Source: Sneathiella sp. (lineage in GTDB: Bacteria > Pseudomonadota > Alphaproteobacteria > Sneathiellales > Sneathiellaceae). From it: a stretch of DNA of 64,000 bases. Of this stretch, positions 36,884 through 46,277 are shown piece after piece. The DNA lies in contig NZ_NZMB01000005.1 in the NCBI RefSeq assembly GCF_002694385.1, positions 392,283 through 456,282 on the forward strand. Direction: 5' to 3'. Made by a program: the position numbers and the translations under genes. Each line of letters starts with the position of its first letter. Within the stretch, counting starts at the first letter, position 1. The notes under the pieces are model-generated. The model was not told where the DNA came from. It worked only from the letters and a program-made list of their open reading frames with translations, and did no database searches.

Positions 36884-37750
36884 ATGAAAATAAAGCAACT
36901 TATGATGAAAACGCCGCTGAAGCGGTTTTTTGATACAACGCCGGTGGTGGCTGTTCTGCCGCTTTATGGTGTCATCTCGCCGGGCGGCAACAAGCTCCGG
37001 GGGGAGCATCTCAATCTCGCCGGGTTGGCCGAGCAGATCGAGACTGCTTTTTCAACGAAGCATCTGGCCGCCGTGGCACTCGCCATCAATTCACCGGGCG
37101 GGTCGCCCGTGCAATCGGCGCTGATCTTCGACCGTATTCGCCAGCTTGCCGAAGAGAAGGATATCCCGGTTTATGGATTTGCCGAGGATGTGATGGCCTC
37201 CGGCGGATACTGGCTCGGCCTCGCTGCCGATGAAATCTATATCAACAAAAGCTCGGTTATCGGCTCCATCGGGGTGGTGTCGGCAGGCTTCGGCTTTCCG
37301 GGTCTGATGGAGAAGCTGGGCGTGGACCGGCGGATCTATACGGCCGGGGAGAACAAGGTGAAGCTGGATGCCTTCAGCCCGGAAAAGAGCGAGGATGTGG
37401 AGTGGCTGCTGAAAATACAGGGCGATATTCATGAAAACTTTCGGGAGCTTGTAAAATCTCGCCGCGGCGAGAAGCTGAAGAAGCGCAAGGATAAGGAGTT
37501 GTTCTCCGGCGATGTCTGGATCGGCGAAAAGGCGGTTGAGCTTGGCCTTGCCGATGGCATTGGTGATGTGCGTTCTTTCTGTCGTGAACGGTTTGGCGAA
37601 AAGGTGCGCTTTACCCGGGTTGAAGGCAAGCAGGGTTTCCTTGCGAAAAAACTCGGCTTGGGGGCTTCTGCTCATGCTGGCGGAGATGCCGTGCAGGCCA
37701 TGCTTGAGGCGCTGCAGAGCCGGGCTCACTGGGCGCGGTTTGGCCTGTGA
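36884..37750 (+). CDS. S49-family serine protease (SppA-like), without clear signal anchor
   Basis: A 288-residue Ser-Lys protease related to signal peptide peptidase SppA. NSPGGSP near 69-75 and DVMASGGYW give the catalytic Ser106. GENKVK near 155-160 gives the likely general-base Lys158, 52 residues on as in Bacillus SppA. The VIGSIGVV oxyanion segment lies between. I see no strong N-terminal transmembrane helix, unlike SppA and SohB, so the protein may be cytosolic or peripheral. Starts at ATG 36884 or TTG 36875 are both possible. It lies about 40 bases after the methyltransferase gene. Confidence 0.83.
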   Translation: MKIKQLMMKTPLKRFFDTTPVVAVLPLYGVISPGGNKLRGEHLNLAGLAEQIETAFSTKHLAAVALAINSPGGSPVQSALIFDRIRQLAEEKDIPVYGFAEDVMASGGYWLGLAADEIYINKSSVIGSIGVVSAGFGFPGLMEKLGVDRRIYTAGENKVKLDAFSPEKSEDVEWLLKIQGDIHENFRELVKSRRGEKLKKRKDKELFSGDVWIGEKAVELGLADGIGDVRSFCRERFGEKVRFTRVEGKQGFLAKKLGLGASAHAGGDAVQAMLEALQSRAHWARFGL

Positions 37751-37796
37751 CAGATTTGTGATTCGGTCTCATTAACCGACGAAACGGGAGCAATTG

Positions 37797-38015
37797 TTGT
37801 CACCATTCAAGATCATTCTGCTGCTGCTGGCGATCCTCGGCGTTTTTCTGGCCCATCGCGTTTATCGCCGCTATATCGAGGACAAGCTTGGTAAACGCCC
37901 GAAAAGCGGCGCTTTTAAGGAACAATCGGCGGATAAGATGCTCGATCTCGACCAATGCCCGCGCTGTGAGGCGTTCGTTGCCGATCTGGCCGAGCACCGC
38001 TGTCAGGATAAATAG
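37797..38015 (+). CDS. Small membrane-anchored CxxC protein
   Basis: A 72-residue protein with one N-terminal transmembrane helix (about residues 4-21), a basic stretch and a C-terminal CPRCEAF ... HRC group, a possible metal or redox site facing the cytosol. The start is TTG 37797, six bases after CGGGAG; TTG 37794 is in frame too. It sits between the S49 protease and glyQ, an arrangement I associate with alphaproteobacteria. I know no function. Confidence 0.6.
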   Translation: MSPFKIILLLLAILGVFLAHRVYRRYIEDKLGKRPKSGAFKEQSADKMLDLDQCPRCEAFVADLAEHRCQDK

Positions 38016-38102
38016 TAAAAGCCGCCTGTGGCCGGTTGACCCGCCCGGTACAGCGCTTTATGTTGCAGCGCAATTATTCTAAAAGCAGTATGGTCTGTAA
38101 TC

Positions 38103-38996
38103 ATGGCGGGTAATCTGGCCTCCGCGCCATCCAATTCCTTTCAGGATCTGATCCTGACCTTGCAACATTACTGGGCGTCGAAAGGATGTGTCATCCTGCA
38201 ACCCTATGACATGGAGGTAGGGGCAGGGACTTTTCATCCGGCGACAACGCTGCGGGCGCTGGGGCCTGAGCCCTGGAAGGCCGCCTATGTCCAGCCGTCC
38301 CGTCGTCCGACTGACGGCCGATATGGGGAAAACCCGAACCGGACACAGCATTACTACCAGTTTCAGGTCCTGCTCAAACCGTCGCCTGACAATATTCAGG
38401 AACTTTATCTGGAAAGCATCTATGCCCTCGGCATTGATCCGAAGAACCATGACATCCGCTTTGTCGAGGATGACTGGGAGAGCCCGACGCTGGGCGCCTG
38501 GGGTCTTGGCTGGGAAGTCTGGTGCGACGGGATGGAGGTGAGCCAGTTCACTTTCTTCCAGCAGGTCGGCGGGTTCGAATGCAGCCCGGTTTCCGGCGAA
38601 CTCACCTATGGTCTGGAGCGTCTCGCCATGTATGTGCAGGGCGTGGACCGGATGTTCGATCTGAAATGGAACAGCGAGGGCGTCACCTATGGGGATGTCT
38701 TCCTGCAGAATGAGAAGGAATTCTCCGCCTATAATTTCGAACATTCCAATGTCGAAATCCTGCTCCGTCATTTTGAGGATGCGGAAATCCAGTGCCAGGA
38801 GATACTGGACGCGGGCCTTGCGCTGCCCGCCTATGACCAGTGCATGAAAGCGAGCCATCTCTTTAACCTGCTGGATGCGCGTGGCGTCATCAGCGTGACG
38901 GAACGCGCCGCATATATTGCGCGCGTGCGCGCGCTTGCCAAGGGCTGCGCCACCCAATGGCTGAAGGGCCGCGGTCACCTGCCGGAGGGGGCGTAA
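38103..38996 (+). CDS. glyQ: Glycyl-tRNA synthetase alpha subunit
   Basis: The alpha subunit, 297 residues, of the bacterial alpha2beta2 class II glycyl-tRNA synthetase. It holds the catalytic core: motif 2-type text [20 protein letters not shown] near 63-82 and the end motif [13 protein letters not shown] near 161-173 (ATP contact Arg). The N-terminus [18 protein letters not shown] is family-specific. It is one base before glyS. Upstream, 87 bases separate it from the small membrane protein gene. I see no T-box or other leader. Confidence 0.96.
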   Translation: MAGNLASAPSNSFQDLILTLQHYWASKGCVILQPYDMEVGAGTFHPATTLRALGPEPWKAAYVQPSRRPTDGRYGENPNRTQHYYQFQVLLKPSPDNIQELYLESIYALGIDPKNHDIRFVEDDWESPTLGAWGLGWEVWCDGMEVSQFTFFQQVGGFECSPVSGELTYGLERLAMYVQGVDRMFDLKWNSEGVTYGDVFLQNEKEFSAYNFEHSNVEILLRHFEDAEIQCQEILDAGLALPAYDQCMKASHLFNLLDARGVISVTERAAYIARVRALAKGCATQWLKGRGHLPEGA

Positions 38997-38997
38997 C

Positions 38998-41055
38998 ATG
39001 GCTGAATTGCTGCTGGAGCTGTTCTCCGAGGAAATTCCTGCGCGTATGCAAAGCAAGGCGGCGGCCGATCTGGCCCGTCTGGTCGGGGAGGGGCTGAAAG
39101 CGGCCGGATTGGATTTTGACCGCTTGGAAGGATTTGCCACGGCCCGGCGTCTTGCTGTTGTTGTGGATGGCCTTCCGGCGGCCCAGCTCGATACATTCGA
39201 GGAACGTCGCGGCCCCCGTGTCGGCGCGCCGGATAAGGCGATTGAAGGCTTCCTGAAAGGCGCGGGCATCACCCGCGACAAGCTGGAAGAGCGGGAAACC
39301 GACAAGGGCAGCTTTTACTACGCGGTGATTGAGACAAAGGGGCGGCCCACCCTTGCCGTTCTGCCGGAGTTGCTGAATGCGGCCATTTCCGCGCTCTCCT
39401 GGCCGAAACCGATGAAATGGGGTGCTTATTCCGCCCGATGGGTGCGGCCGTTGCACAATATTCTTTGCCTTTTTAATGGCGAAACAGTGCCGTTGAAGTG
39501 GGAACATCTGACGGCCAATAACCAGACATTCGGTCATCGCTTCATGGCCCCGGCGGCATTTGCCGTCAAAGATTTCGCGGACTATCGTGCCCGCCTGAAA
39601 TCTGCCTATGTGGTGCTGGATTCGAAAGAGCGGGAGCAGATTATTGCCAAGGATGCTGCCCGACTTGCGAGTGTCGAAGGGTTGAGCGTCATTGACGATC
39701 CGGCCCTGTTGAGCGAGGTGGCGGGTCTGGTGGAATGGCCCGAAAGCCTGATCGGCTCTATTGATACAAGCTTCCTGAGCGTGCCGGAGGAGGCACTGAT
39801 CTCCGCCATGCGCAGCCATCAGAAATATTTCTCGTTGGCCGGGCCGGACGGGAAAATGGCGCCGCGCTTCATCGTCGTTGCCAATCTGCGCGCTGAAGAT
39901 GGCGGCAAGGCGATCACCGCAGGAAATGAACGGGTTTTGAGTGCGCGGCTTTCCGATGCGCGCTTTTTCTGGGATCAGGATCGCAAACGGACGCTGGAAA
40001 GCCGGGTACAGGATCTTGAAAAAATCATCTTTCATGCGCGTCTTGGCACCGTGCGCGAAAAGGTGGCGCGTCTGATGGCGTTGACGGCGGAAATCGCGCC
40101 GTACGTTCCGGGGGCGGACGCCGCGCTGGCGGCACGGGCCGCGCTGCTTGCAAAAGCCGACCTCACGACCGAGATGGTGGGTGAGTTCGCTGATCTGCAG
40201 GGGTTGATGGGCCGCTATTATGCGGAACATGATGGCGAAAATCCCGAGGTTGCCAAAGCAATCCAGGAACATTATTCCCCGCTTGGCCCCGGAGACAATT
40301 GCCCGACGGATCCGGTGAGTGTGGTTGTTGCCCTTGCCGACAAGATCGATACGCTGACCGGCTTCTTCGCCATTGATGAAAAACCGACGGGATCGAAGGA
40401 CCCTTACGCGCTGCGCCGTGCTGCGCTGGGTGTGATCCGGCTGGTGCTGGAAAACAAAATGCGCATGCCGCTGCTCACGCTGTTTGAGAAATCGGGCGAG
40501 TTACATAAGGGCGCGGGGATGCTGGATGCGGCAGAACTGCTTGCCTTTTTTGCCGATCGCCTCAAAGTGCATCTGAAAGAGCAGAATGTCCGCCATGATT
40601 ATATCTCCGCCGCTTTTGCGCTTGAAGGTGAGGATGATCTGGTCCGCTTGATGATGCGGATAGAGGCCCTTTCGAACTTTCTGGGGACTGACGACGGGGC
40701 AAATCTGCTGACTGCCTATCGCCGCGCGGCCAATATCCTGCGGATCGAGGAAAAGAAAGACGGACATTCTTATGATGCGCCAGCGGATAAAAGCCTGCTT
40801 GAGGATCCGGCCGAAATTGCACTTAATGATAAGATTGAGGAAATTTCGGGCCTCATCAATGGAGCTATCACCTTTGAGAAGTTTGCGGAGGCGGGAAGTG
40901 CCATGGCAACTTTGCGCAAGCCGGTCGATGCTTTTTTCGAGCAGGTAACGGTGAATGCGGATGATCCGACGCTGCGCGCCAACCGGTTACGGCTATTGTC
41001 CTCCATTCGTAATTTACTGGATCAATTGGCGGATTTTTCAAAAATTGAAGGTTAA
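38998..41055 (+). CDS. glyS: Glycyl-tRNA synthetase beta subunit
   Basis: The 685-residue tRNA-binding and editing-like partner of GlyQ. It starts MAELLLELFSEEIPARMQ, the conserved family opening, and includes VRPLHNILCLFNGETVPL near 143 and the HD-type RFFWDQDRK segment near 320. A C-terminal anticodon-binding domain (about 560-685) follows. The start lies two bases after the glyQ stop, a coupled pair. The next gene, ppdK, is about 80 bases downstream in the same direction. Confidence 0.95.
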   Translation: MAELLLELFSEEIPARMQSKAAADLARLVGEGLKAAGLDFDRLEGFATARRLAVVVDGLPAAQLDTFEERRGPRVGAPDKAIEGFLKGAGITRDKLEERETDKGSFYYAVIETKGRPTLAVLPELLNAAISALSWPKPMKWGAYSARWVRPLHNILCLFNGETVPLKWEHLTANNQTFGHRFMAPAAFAVKDFADYRARLKSAYVVLDSKEREQIIAKDAARLASVEGLSVIDDPALLSEVAGLVEWPESLIGSIDTSFLSVPEEALISAMRSHQKYFSLAGPDGKMAPRFIVVANLRAEDGGKAITAGNERVLSARLSDARFFWDQDRKRTLESRVQDLEKIIFHARLGTVREKVARLMALTAEIAPYVPGADAALAARAALLAKADLTTEMVGEFADLQGLMGRYYAEHDGENPEVAKAIQEHYSPLGPGDNCPTDPVSVVVALADKIDTLTGFFAIDEKPTGSKDPYALRRAALGVIRLVLENKMRMPLLTLFEKSGELHKGAGMLDAAELLAFFADRLKVHLKEQNVRHDYISAAFALEGEDDLVRLMMRIEALSNFLGTDDGANLLTAYRRAANILRIEEKKDGHSYDAPADKSLLEDPAEIALNDKIEEISGLINGAITFEKFAEAGSAMATLRKPVDAFFEQVTVNADDPTLRANRLRLLSSIRNLLDQLADFSKIEG

Positions 41056-41134
41056 TTTTTACCTTTTTCGCGTATGAGCATTTGTATAACGCAAACAAAG
41101 CGACTGAATTTAACATCAGAAGGGCTAATTTGAG

Positions 41135-43813
41135 ATGACGAAGTGGGTATATTCTTTTGGTGATGGAAAGGCGGACGGCACCGCCGATATGCGTAATCTT
41201 CTTGGCGGCAAGGGCGCAAACCTCGCCGAGATGAGCAACCTCGGTCTGCCGGTCCCCTCGGGCTTTACCATCACCACGGAAGTCTGCACGGTTTATCTTG
41301 AAAATAACAAGACCTACCCGGAGGCATTGTCTGGCCAGGTGGATGCCGCGATCAAGGGGATCGAGGCCTCGGTCGGCGGCCGCTTCGGCGATCCGGCGAA
41401 GCCGCTTCTCGTCTCTGTTCGCTCCGGCGCCCGGGCGTCCATGCCGGGCATGATGGACACCGTTCTCAATCTCGGCCTGAATGACGAGACCGTAAAGGGG
41501 CTGGAAGCGCAGAGCGGGGACAAACGGTTTGCCTATGACAGCTACCGCCGCTTTATCCAGATGTATTCCGATGTTGTGCTGGGTGTCGATCATTTCCATT
41601 TCGAAGAGCTGCTGGAAATCCTGAAAGAGGAAAAGGGCTTTCTTCTTGACACGGACCTTGCGGCGGATGACTGGGAAAATCTGGTCGGCCAGTATAAGGC
41701 AAAGGTGGCGGAGGAACTCGGCCGTCCCTTCCCGCAGGATGTGCAGGATCAGCTCTGGGGCGCTATCGGTGCGGTATTCAACAGCTGGACCAACCAGCGC
41801 GCCATCACCTATCGCCGTCTGCATGATATTCCGGCAAGCTGGGGCACGGCCGTCAATGTTCAGGCCATGGTGTTCGGCAATATGGGCGACGACAGCGCAA
41901 CCGGCGTGGCCTTTACACGTAACCCTTCTACGGGTGAGAAAATTTTCTACGGCGAATTTCTGGTGAATGCGCAGGGCGAGGATGTGGTCGCCGGTATCCG
42001 CACGCCGCAGAATTTGACCAAGCAGGCCCGCCTTGAATCAGGTGCTGACGCGCCGTCGATGGAAGAGGTTTTCCCGGGCGTCTTCCAGCAGCTTGTCGAT
42101 GTCTATAAGAAGCTGGAAGCGCATTACCGCGACATGCAGGACATCGAATTTACTGTGCAGCAGGGCAAGCTGTGGATGCTGCAGACCCGGTCTGGCAAAC
42201 GGACGGCGAAGGCCGCCCTTAAAATCGCTATCGACATGGTGCAGGAAGGTCTGATCACCAAAGAGGAAGCCATCAAACGGATTGATCCGGCCTCTCTTGA
42301 TCAACTCCTGCATCCGACGCTGGACCCAAAGGCGGCCCGTAATGTCATCGCGCGCGGCCTGCCGGCAAGTCCGGGCGCGGCCTCCGGCCAGATCGTTTTC
42401 AATAGTGACGAGGCGGAAAAGCTCGCCGGGGAAGGCAAGGCCGTCATTCTGGTGCGGATCGAGACCAGCCCCGAGGATATTCATGGCATGCATGCGGCAA
42501 AAGGTATCCTGACCAGCCGCGGCGGCATGACCAGCCATGCGGCCGTTGTCGCCCGTGGCATGGGCCGGGCCTGCGTGTCCGGTGCCGGGTCGCTCAACAT
42601 CGACTACAAGAATGAAACCTTGAGCGTCCTTGGCGAGACTTATAAGAAGGGGGATATCATTACCATCGACGGCGGCACAGGTGAAGTCATGCTGGGCGCG
42701 GTCGAGATGATCATGCCGGAACTGTCCGGCGAGTTTGGTGAGCTGATGTCCTGGGCCGATGAAACCCGTCGCATGAAGGTGCGGTCCAATGCGGAAACCC
42801 CGCTGGATGCAGAAACCGCCCGCAAGTTCGGCGCCGAAGGCATCGGCCTTTGCCGGACGGAGCATATGTTCTTCGATGCGGAACGGATTGTCTCCGTGCG
42901 CCAGATGATCCTCGCGGATTCGACAGAGGAGCGGAAGGCCGCCCTTGACAAACTGCTGCCCTATCAGCGCGGCGATTTTGTCGAGCTGTTCCGGATAATG
43001 GCCGGCCTGCCGGTGACGGTGCGCCTGCTCGATCCGCCACTCCACGAGTTCCTGCCGAAATCCGATGAGGAAATTGGCGATCTGGCAAAGGCGCTGGGTG
43101 CGGACCCGGCGAAGCTCCGCCATCGGGCGCAGCAGCTGCATGAATTCAACCCCATGCTGGGCCATCGCGGCTGCCGTCTTGGCATTTCCTTCCCGGAAAT
43201 CTACGAGATGCAGGCCCGGGCCATTCTCGAGGCGGCCGCCCTTGTCAGCAAGGATCTCGGCGAGACCGTGATCCCGGAAATCATGATCCCGCTCGTTGCT
43301 ACCAAAAAGGAGCTGGAGATCCTGAAAGGCAAGATCAAGAATGTGGCGGCGGCCATCGCTTCCGAGACCGGCAAGGAGATCGAGTATCTTATCGGCACCA
43401 TGATCGAGTTGCCGCGCGCAGCATTGCAGGCAGGCGAGATTGCCCATGAGGCGGAATTCTTCTCCTTCGGTACCAACGATCTGACCCAGACCACCTTCGG
43501 CATCAGCCGCGATGACAGCGGGTCCTTCCTTGAGGATTATATCACGCAGGGTATTTACGAGACCGATCCCTTTGTCTCCCTTGATCAGGAGGGCGTGGGC
43601 GAACTTGTGAAGCTGGCGGCGGAGCGCGGACGCGTGACGCGGCAGGAGATCAAGCTCGGTATCTGCGGCGAACATGGCGGCGATCCGGCCAGCATTGATT
43701 TCTGCGAACGCGTCGGGCTCGACTATGTGTCCTGCTCACCCTATCGCGTACCGATCGCAAGGCTTGCCGCGGCTCAGGCGGCGCTTGGCCTCAAGCGCGT
43801 CTCCGAAGCCTGA
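41135..43813 (+). CDS. ppdK: Pyruvate, phosphate dikinase
   Basis: The 892-residue PPDK reversibly interconverts pyruvate, ATP and phosphate with PEP, AMP and pyrophosphate. It has the N-terminal ATP-grasp domain (GGKGANLAEM near 24-33, SVRSGARASMPGMMDT near 93-108), the swivelling phosphohistidine domain (GGMTSHAAVVARGMGRACVSG read around 464, phospho-His in SHA) and a C-terminal PEP/pyruvate barrel (GLCRTEHMF near 571, CGEHGGDP near 845 with the catalytic Cys). Length and motifs are complete. It lies after glyQS and ends in a two-way terminator. Usual regulatory partner genes are not present. Confidence 0.97.
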   Translation: MTKWVYSFGDGKADGTADMRNLLGGKGANLAEMSNLGLPVPSGFTITTEVCTVYLENNKTYPEALSGQVDAAIKGIEASVGGRFGDPAKPLLVSVRSGARASMPGMMDTVLNLGLNDETVKGLEAQSGDKRFAYDSYRRFIQMYSDVVLGVDHFHFEELLEILKEEKGFLLDTDLAADDWENLVGQYKAKVAEELGRPFPQDVQDQLWGAIGAVFNSWTNQRAITYRRLHDIPASWGTAVNVQAMVFGNMGDDSATGVAFTRNPSTGEKIFYGEFLVNAQGEDVVAGIRTPQNLTKQARLESGADAPSMEEVFPGVFQQLVDVYKKLEAHYRDMQDIEFTVQQGKLWMLQTRSGKRTAKAALKIAIDMVQEGLITKEEAIKRIDPASLDQLLHPTLDPKAARNVIARGLPASPGAASGQIVFNSDEAEKLAGEGKAVILVRIETSPEDIHGMHAAKGILTSRGGMTSHAAVVARGMGRACVSGAGSLNIDYKNETLSVLGETYKKGDIITIDGGTGEVMLGAVEMIMPELSGEFGELMSWADETRRMKVRSNAETPLDAETARKFGAEGIGLCRTEHMFFDAERIVSVRQMILADSTEERKAALDKLLPYQRGDFVELFRIMAGLPVTVRLLDPPLHEFLPKSDEEIGDLAKALGADPAKLRHRAQQLHEFNPMLGHRGCRLGISFPEIYEMQARAILEAAALVSKDLGETVIPEIMIPLVATKKELEILKGKIKNVAAAIASETGKEIEYLIGTMIELPRAALQAGEIAHEAEFFSFGTNDLTQTTFGISRDDSGSFLEDYITQGIYETDPFVSLDQEGVGELVKLAAERGRVTRQEIKLGICGEHGGDPASIDFCERVGLDYVSCSPYRVPIARLAAAQAALGLKRVSEA

Positions 43814-43833
43814 TGGTTCGAAATTGAGATAAC

Positions 43834-43864
43834 AAAAAAGCCCGGAATTTTCCGGGCTTTTTTT
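43834..43864. terminator. Bidirectional rho-independent terminator between ppdK and mrp
   Basis: AAAAAAGCCCGGA and TCCGGGCTTTTTT form a 13-bp stem with a 4-base loop, flanked by A- and T-tracts. It serves both convergent genes. Confidence 0.92.
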
Positions 43865-43865
43865 A

Positions 43866-44987
43866 TTATTCGATCACGATTTTGGGGCCACTGTTTACTC
43901 CCAGTCCCGCTTCGATCTTCTCCTGAATTTTTTCCGCCAGAGCGCGATAGATTTTGGCATGGGCGCTGTCGGGTTCGCTTGCCGTGATGGGCGTACCGGC
44001 GTCGGATGTCTTGCGGATATCCATATGCAGCGGCACTTCGCCGAGGAAATCGGTACCAAGCTCATTTGCCGTTTCCCGGGCGCCGCCATGGCCGAAAATA
44101 TCCGACCGCTCCCCGCAGGAGGGGCAGAGGAAATAGCTCATATTTTCGATGATGCCGAAAACGGGGACATCGACTTTCCGAAACATGTTGAGGCCCTTGC
44201 GCGCATCAATGAGGGCAATATCCTGCGGCGTTGAGATGATCACCGCGCCCGCCAGAGGCACCCGCTGGGCGAGGGTGAGCTGCGCATCGCCGGTGCCGGG
44301 CGGCATGTCAACGACCAGCACATCGAGTTCCCCCCATTCCACATCGAACACCATTTGCTGCAATGCGCTCATGATCATCGGGCCGCGCCAGATCATCGGC
44401 GTGTCTTCCTCCACCAGAAAGCCCATGGACATGACCTTGAGGCCCCAGTTTTCCATCGGCATGAGCTTCTTGCCATCTTTCGATTGCGGCTTGCCTTTGA
44501 GGCCAAGCATCCGCGGCAGCGACGGACCATAGACATCGGCATCCAGCATCCCGACCTTGAGGCCGAGGGATTTAAGGCCAAGCGCAAGATTAACCGCGCA
44601 GGTGGATTTGCCGACACCGCCCTTGCCCGACGCGACAGCAATAATGGCGGCGACGCCCGGCACATCGGGCTTCTGGGCAGGCTGCTGTTGCGGTTGCTGC
44701 GGCCGCGCCGGGCGGGAGGAGGCCGCTTGTGCGCCTGCCTGTTCCGCCGTCAGAACGACGCTCGCGGATTTCACGCCGGGCAGATCGAAGACAGCCTGCT
44801 CACATTTTTTGCGCAAGAGTTCCATCTCATTTGCCTCCGCCGGATTGATTTCGAGGGCGAAGCCGACATTGCCGTCCTTGATCACCAGCCCGGTCACAAG
44901 CCCGAGCGCCACCACGCTTTTGCCCGATTTGGGATCAATCACCCGGTCAAGACAATTGAGGATGGTTTGCTCATTTATTGGTGACAT
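43866..44987 (-). CDS. mrp: Mrp/NBP35-family iron-sulfur carrier ATPase
   Basis: A 373-residue P-loop protein that carries or inserts Fe-S clusters. The N-terminal DUF59/MIP18-like domain (about 1-75) is followed by a Gln/Pro-rich linker (about 95-110) and the deviant Walker A GKGGVGKST near 123-131. DVDMPPGTGDAQL near 235 is Walker B, and the C-terminal CPSCGE gives the CxxC that binds the bridging cluster. The ATG at 44987 is preferred; GTG 45011 adds eight residues. The stop almost touches the shared terminator with ppdK. Confidence 0.9.
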   Translation of the reverse strand: MSPINEQTILNCLDRVIDPKSGKSVVALGLVTGLVIKDGNVGFALEINPAEANEMELLRKKCEQAVFDLPGVKSASVVLTAEQAGAQAASSRPARPQQPQQQPAQKPDVPGVAAIIAVASGKGGVGKSTCAVNLALGLKSLGLKVGMLDADVYGPSLPRMLGLKGKPQSKDGKKLMPMENWGLKVMSMGFLVEEDTPMIWRGPMIMSALQQMVFDVEWGELDVLVVDMPPGTGDAQLTLAQRVPLAGAVIISTPQDIALIDARKGLNMFRKVDVPVFGIIENMSYFLCPSCGERSDIFGHGGARETANELGTDFLGEVPLHMDIRKTSDAGTPITASEPDSAHAKIYRALAEKIQEKIEAGLGVNSGPKIVIE

Positions 44988-45182
44988 GCTTGAAAACTCC
45001 ACTTCGGGCACAAAATAGTAGGCATCAGATCACAAAACTGCGAGCCCCGGCATTTTGGCGTGAAATTGCCCCTTTCTCATGCCTGGTACATTGCAGAATT
45101 ATGCTGGGTGTCATATAACGCGACTGAACAGGTTAAGCAAACGCGCAAAAAGCAGCGCGGATAATGAAGGAGATGCTATTCT

Positions 45183-46277
45183 ATGCCTTGGAGTAATCAG
45201 GGTGGTAACGACGGAGGCTGGCAGGGTGGCGGTGGCAATCGCGGACCTTGGGGGCAGGGGCCAAGCGGTCAGCAGCCCCCTAATCTGGAGGATATCATAA
45301 AAAAGGGGCAGGAGCGTCTGAAAGATGTGATCCCCGGCGGCGGTGGCGGCAAACTCGGCATCATGATCCTGTTGCTGGTCCTTCTGGTCGCCTGGCTGAT
45401 CAGCGGGTTCTACAAGGTTGAGACCACCCAACAGGGTGTTGTCCTGCGTTTCGGTAAATGGGTTAATACCACGCAGCCGGGCCTCAATTATCATCTGCCT
45501 TACCCCATTGAAACCGTTCTGACGCCCGAGGTAACCAAGGTCAACAGCCTTGAGGTCGGCTTCCGTCCGACGCGCGGCGGCGGTTCCACGGCGGTGGAGG
45601 CGGAAAGCCTGATGCTGACGGGTGATGAGAATATCGTCGATATCGGCTTTACGGTTCTCTGGCGCATCAAGGATGCAGGGCTGTTCCTGTTTAATGTCGA
45701 GCAGCCGGAACTTGCCATCAAGAATGTGGCGGAAAGCGCCATGCGCGAAGTCATTGGTCGTACCAACCTGACCGCGGCCATCACCGAAGGGCGTCTGCTG
45801 GTCGAGACCGAAGTGCTGAAGCGGCTTCAGGAAATACTCGATGGATATGGCGCCGGTGTGCAGGTATTGCAGGTACAGCTTAAAAATGCCGAGCCGCCCG
45901 CGCAGGTGATTGCCGCCTTCCGGGATGTTCAGGCGGCCGAAGCGGACAAGGAGCGGGCACAGAACGAGGCGCTGGCCTATGCCAATGACATCATTCCGCG
46001 CGCCCGCGGTGAGGCGGAGCGTATCCGTCAGGAAGCCGAAGGTTACAAGCAGCAGGTGATCGCCGAGGCAGAAGGTGAAGCCGCGCGTTTCCTCTCCATC
46101 TATGAGGAATATGCCAAGGCGCCTTATGTGACGCGTCAGCGTATCTATCTTGAAACCCTGCAGGAAGTTTTCTCAGGCAAGAACAAGATTATTATCGATG
46201 GCGGCTCAAGCGGGACAAGCGGTGTCGTGCCCTATCTGCCGCTCAATGAACTCCAGAAGGGGGGAGCCTCCAAATGA
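45183..46277 (+). CDS. hflK: HflK, stomatin/prohibitin-like FtsH modulator
   Basis: HflK of 364 residues partners HflC in a membrane complex that encloses and restrains FtsH. A Gly/Asn/Gln-rich cytosolic N-terminus (about 1-35) is followed by one transmembrane helix at about 57-75. The SPFH domain begins VETTQQGVVLRFGKW near 80 and its helical arm spans about 240-310. It overlaps hflC by four bases. AAGGAGAT is a strong ribosome site. This hflK-hflC-DUF2065-htrA order is common in alphaproteobacteria. Confidence 0.95.
   Translation: MPWSNQGGNDGGWQGGGGNRGPWGQGPSGQQPPNLEDIIKKGQERLKDVIPGGGGGKLGIMILLLVLLVAWLISGFYKVETTQQGVVLRFGKWVNTTQPGLNYHLPYPIETVLTPEVTKVNSLEVGFRPTRGGGSTAVEAESLMLTGDENIVDIGFTVLWRIKDAGLFLFNVEQPELAIKNVAESAMREVIGRTNLTAAITEGRLLVETEVLKRLQEILDGYGAGVQVLQVQLKNAEPPAQVIAAFRDVQAAEADKERAQNEALAYANDIIPRARGEAERIRQEAEGYKQQVIAEAEGEAARFLSIYEEYAKAPYVTRQRIYLETLQEVFSGKNKIIIDGGSSGTSGVVPYLPLNELQKGGASK

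Noticed and set aside
38079..39305. Long minus-strand frame across glyQ and the start of glyS
   Set aside because: It is antisense to both intact synthetase genes, with low-complexity Ser/Arg-rich translation and no ribosome site.
42038..43675. 545-codon minus-strand frame inside ppdK
   Set aside because: It is a shadow of a GC-rich gene with strong codon bias. The plus strand is a complete PPDK with all motifs.
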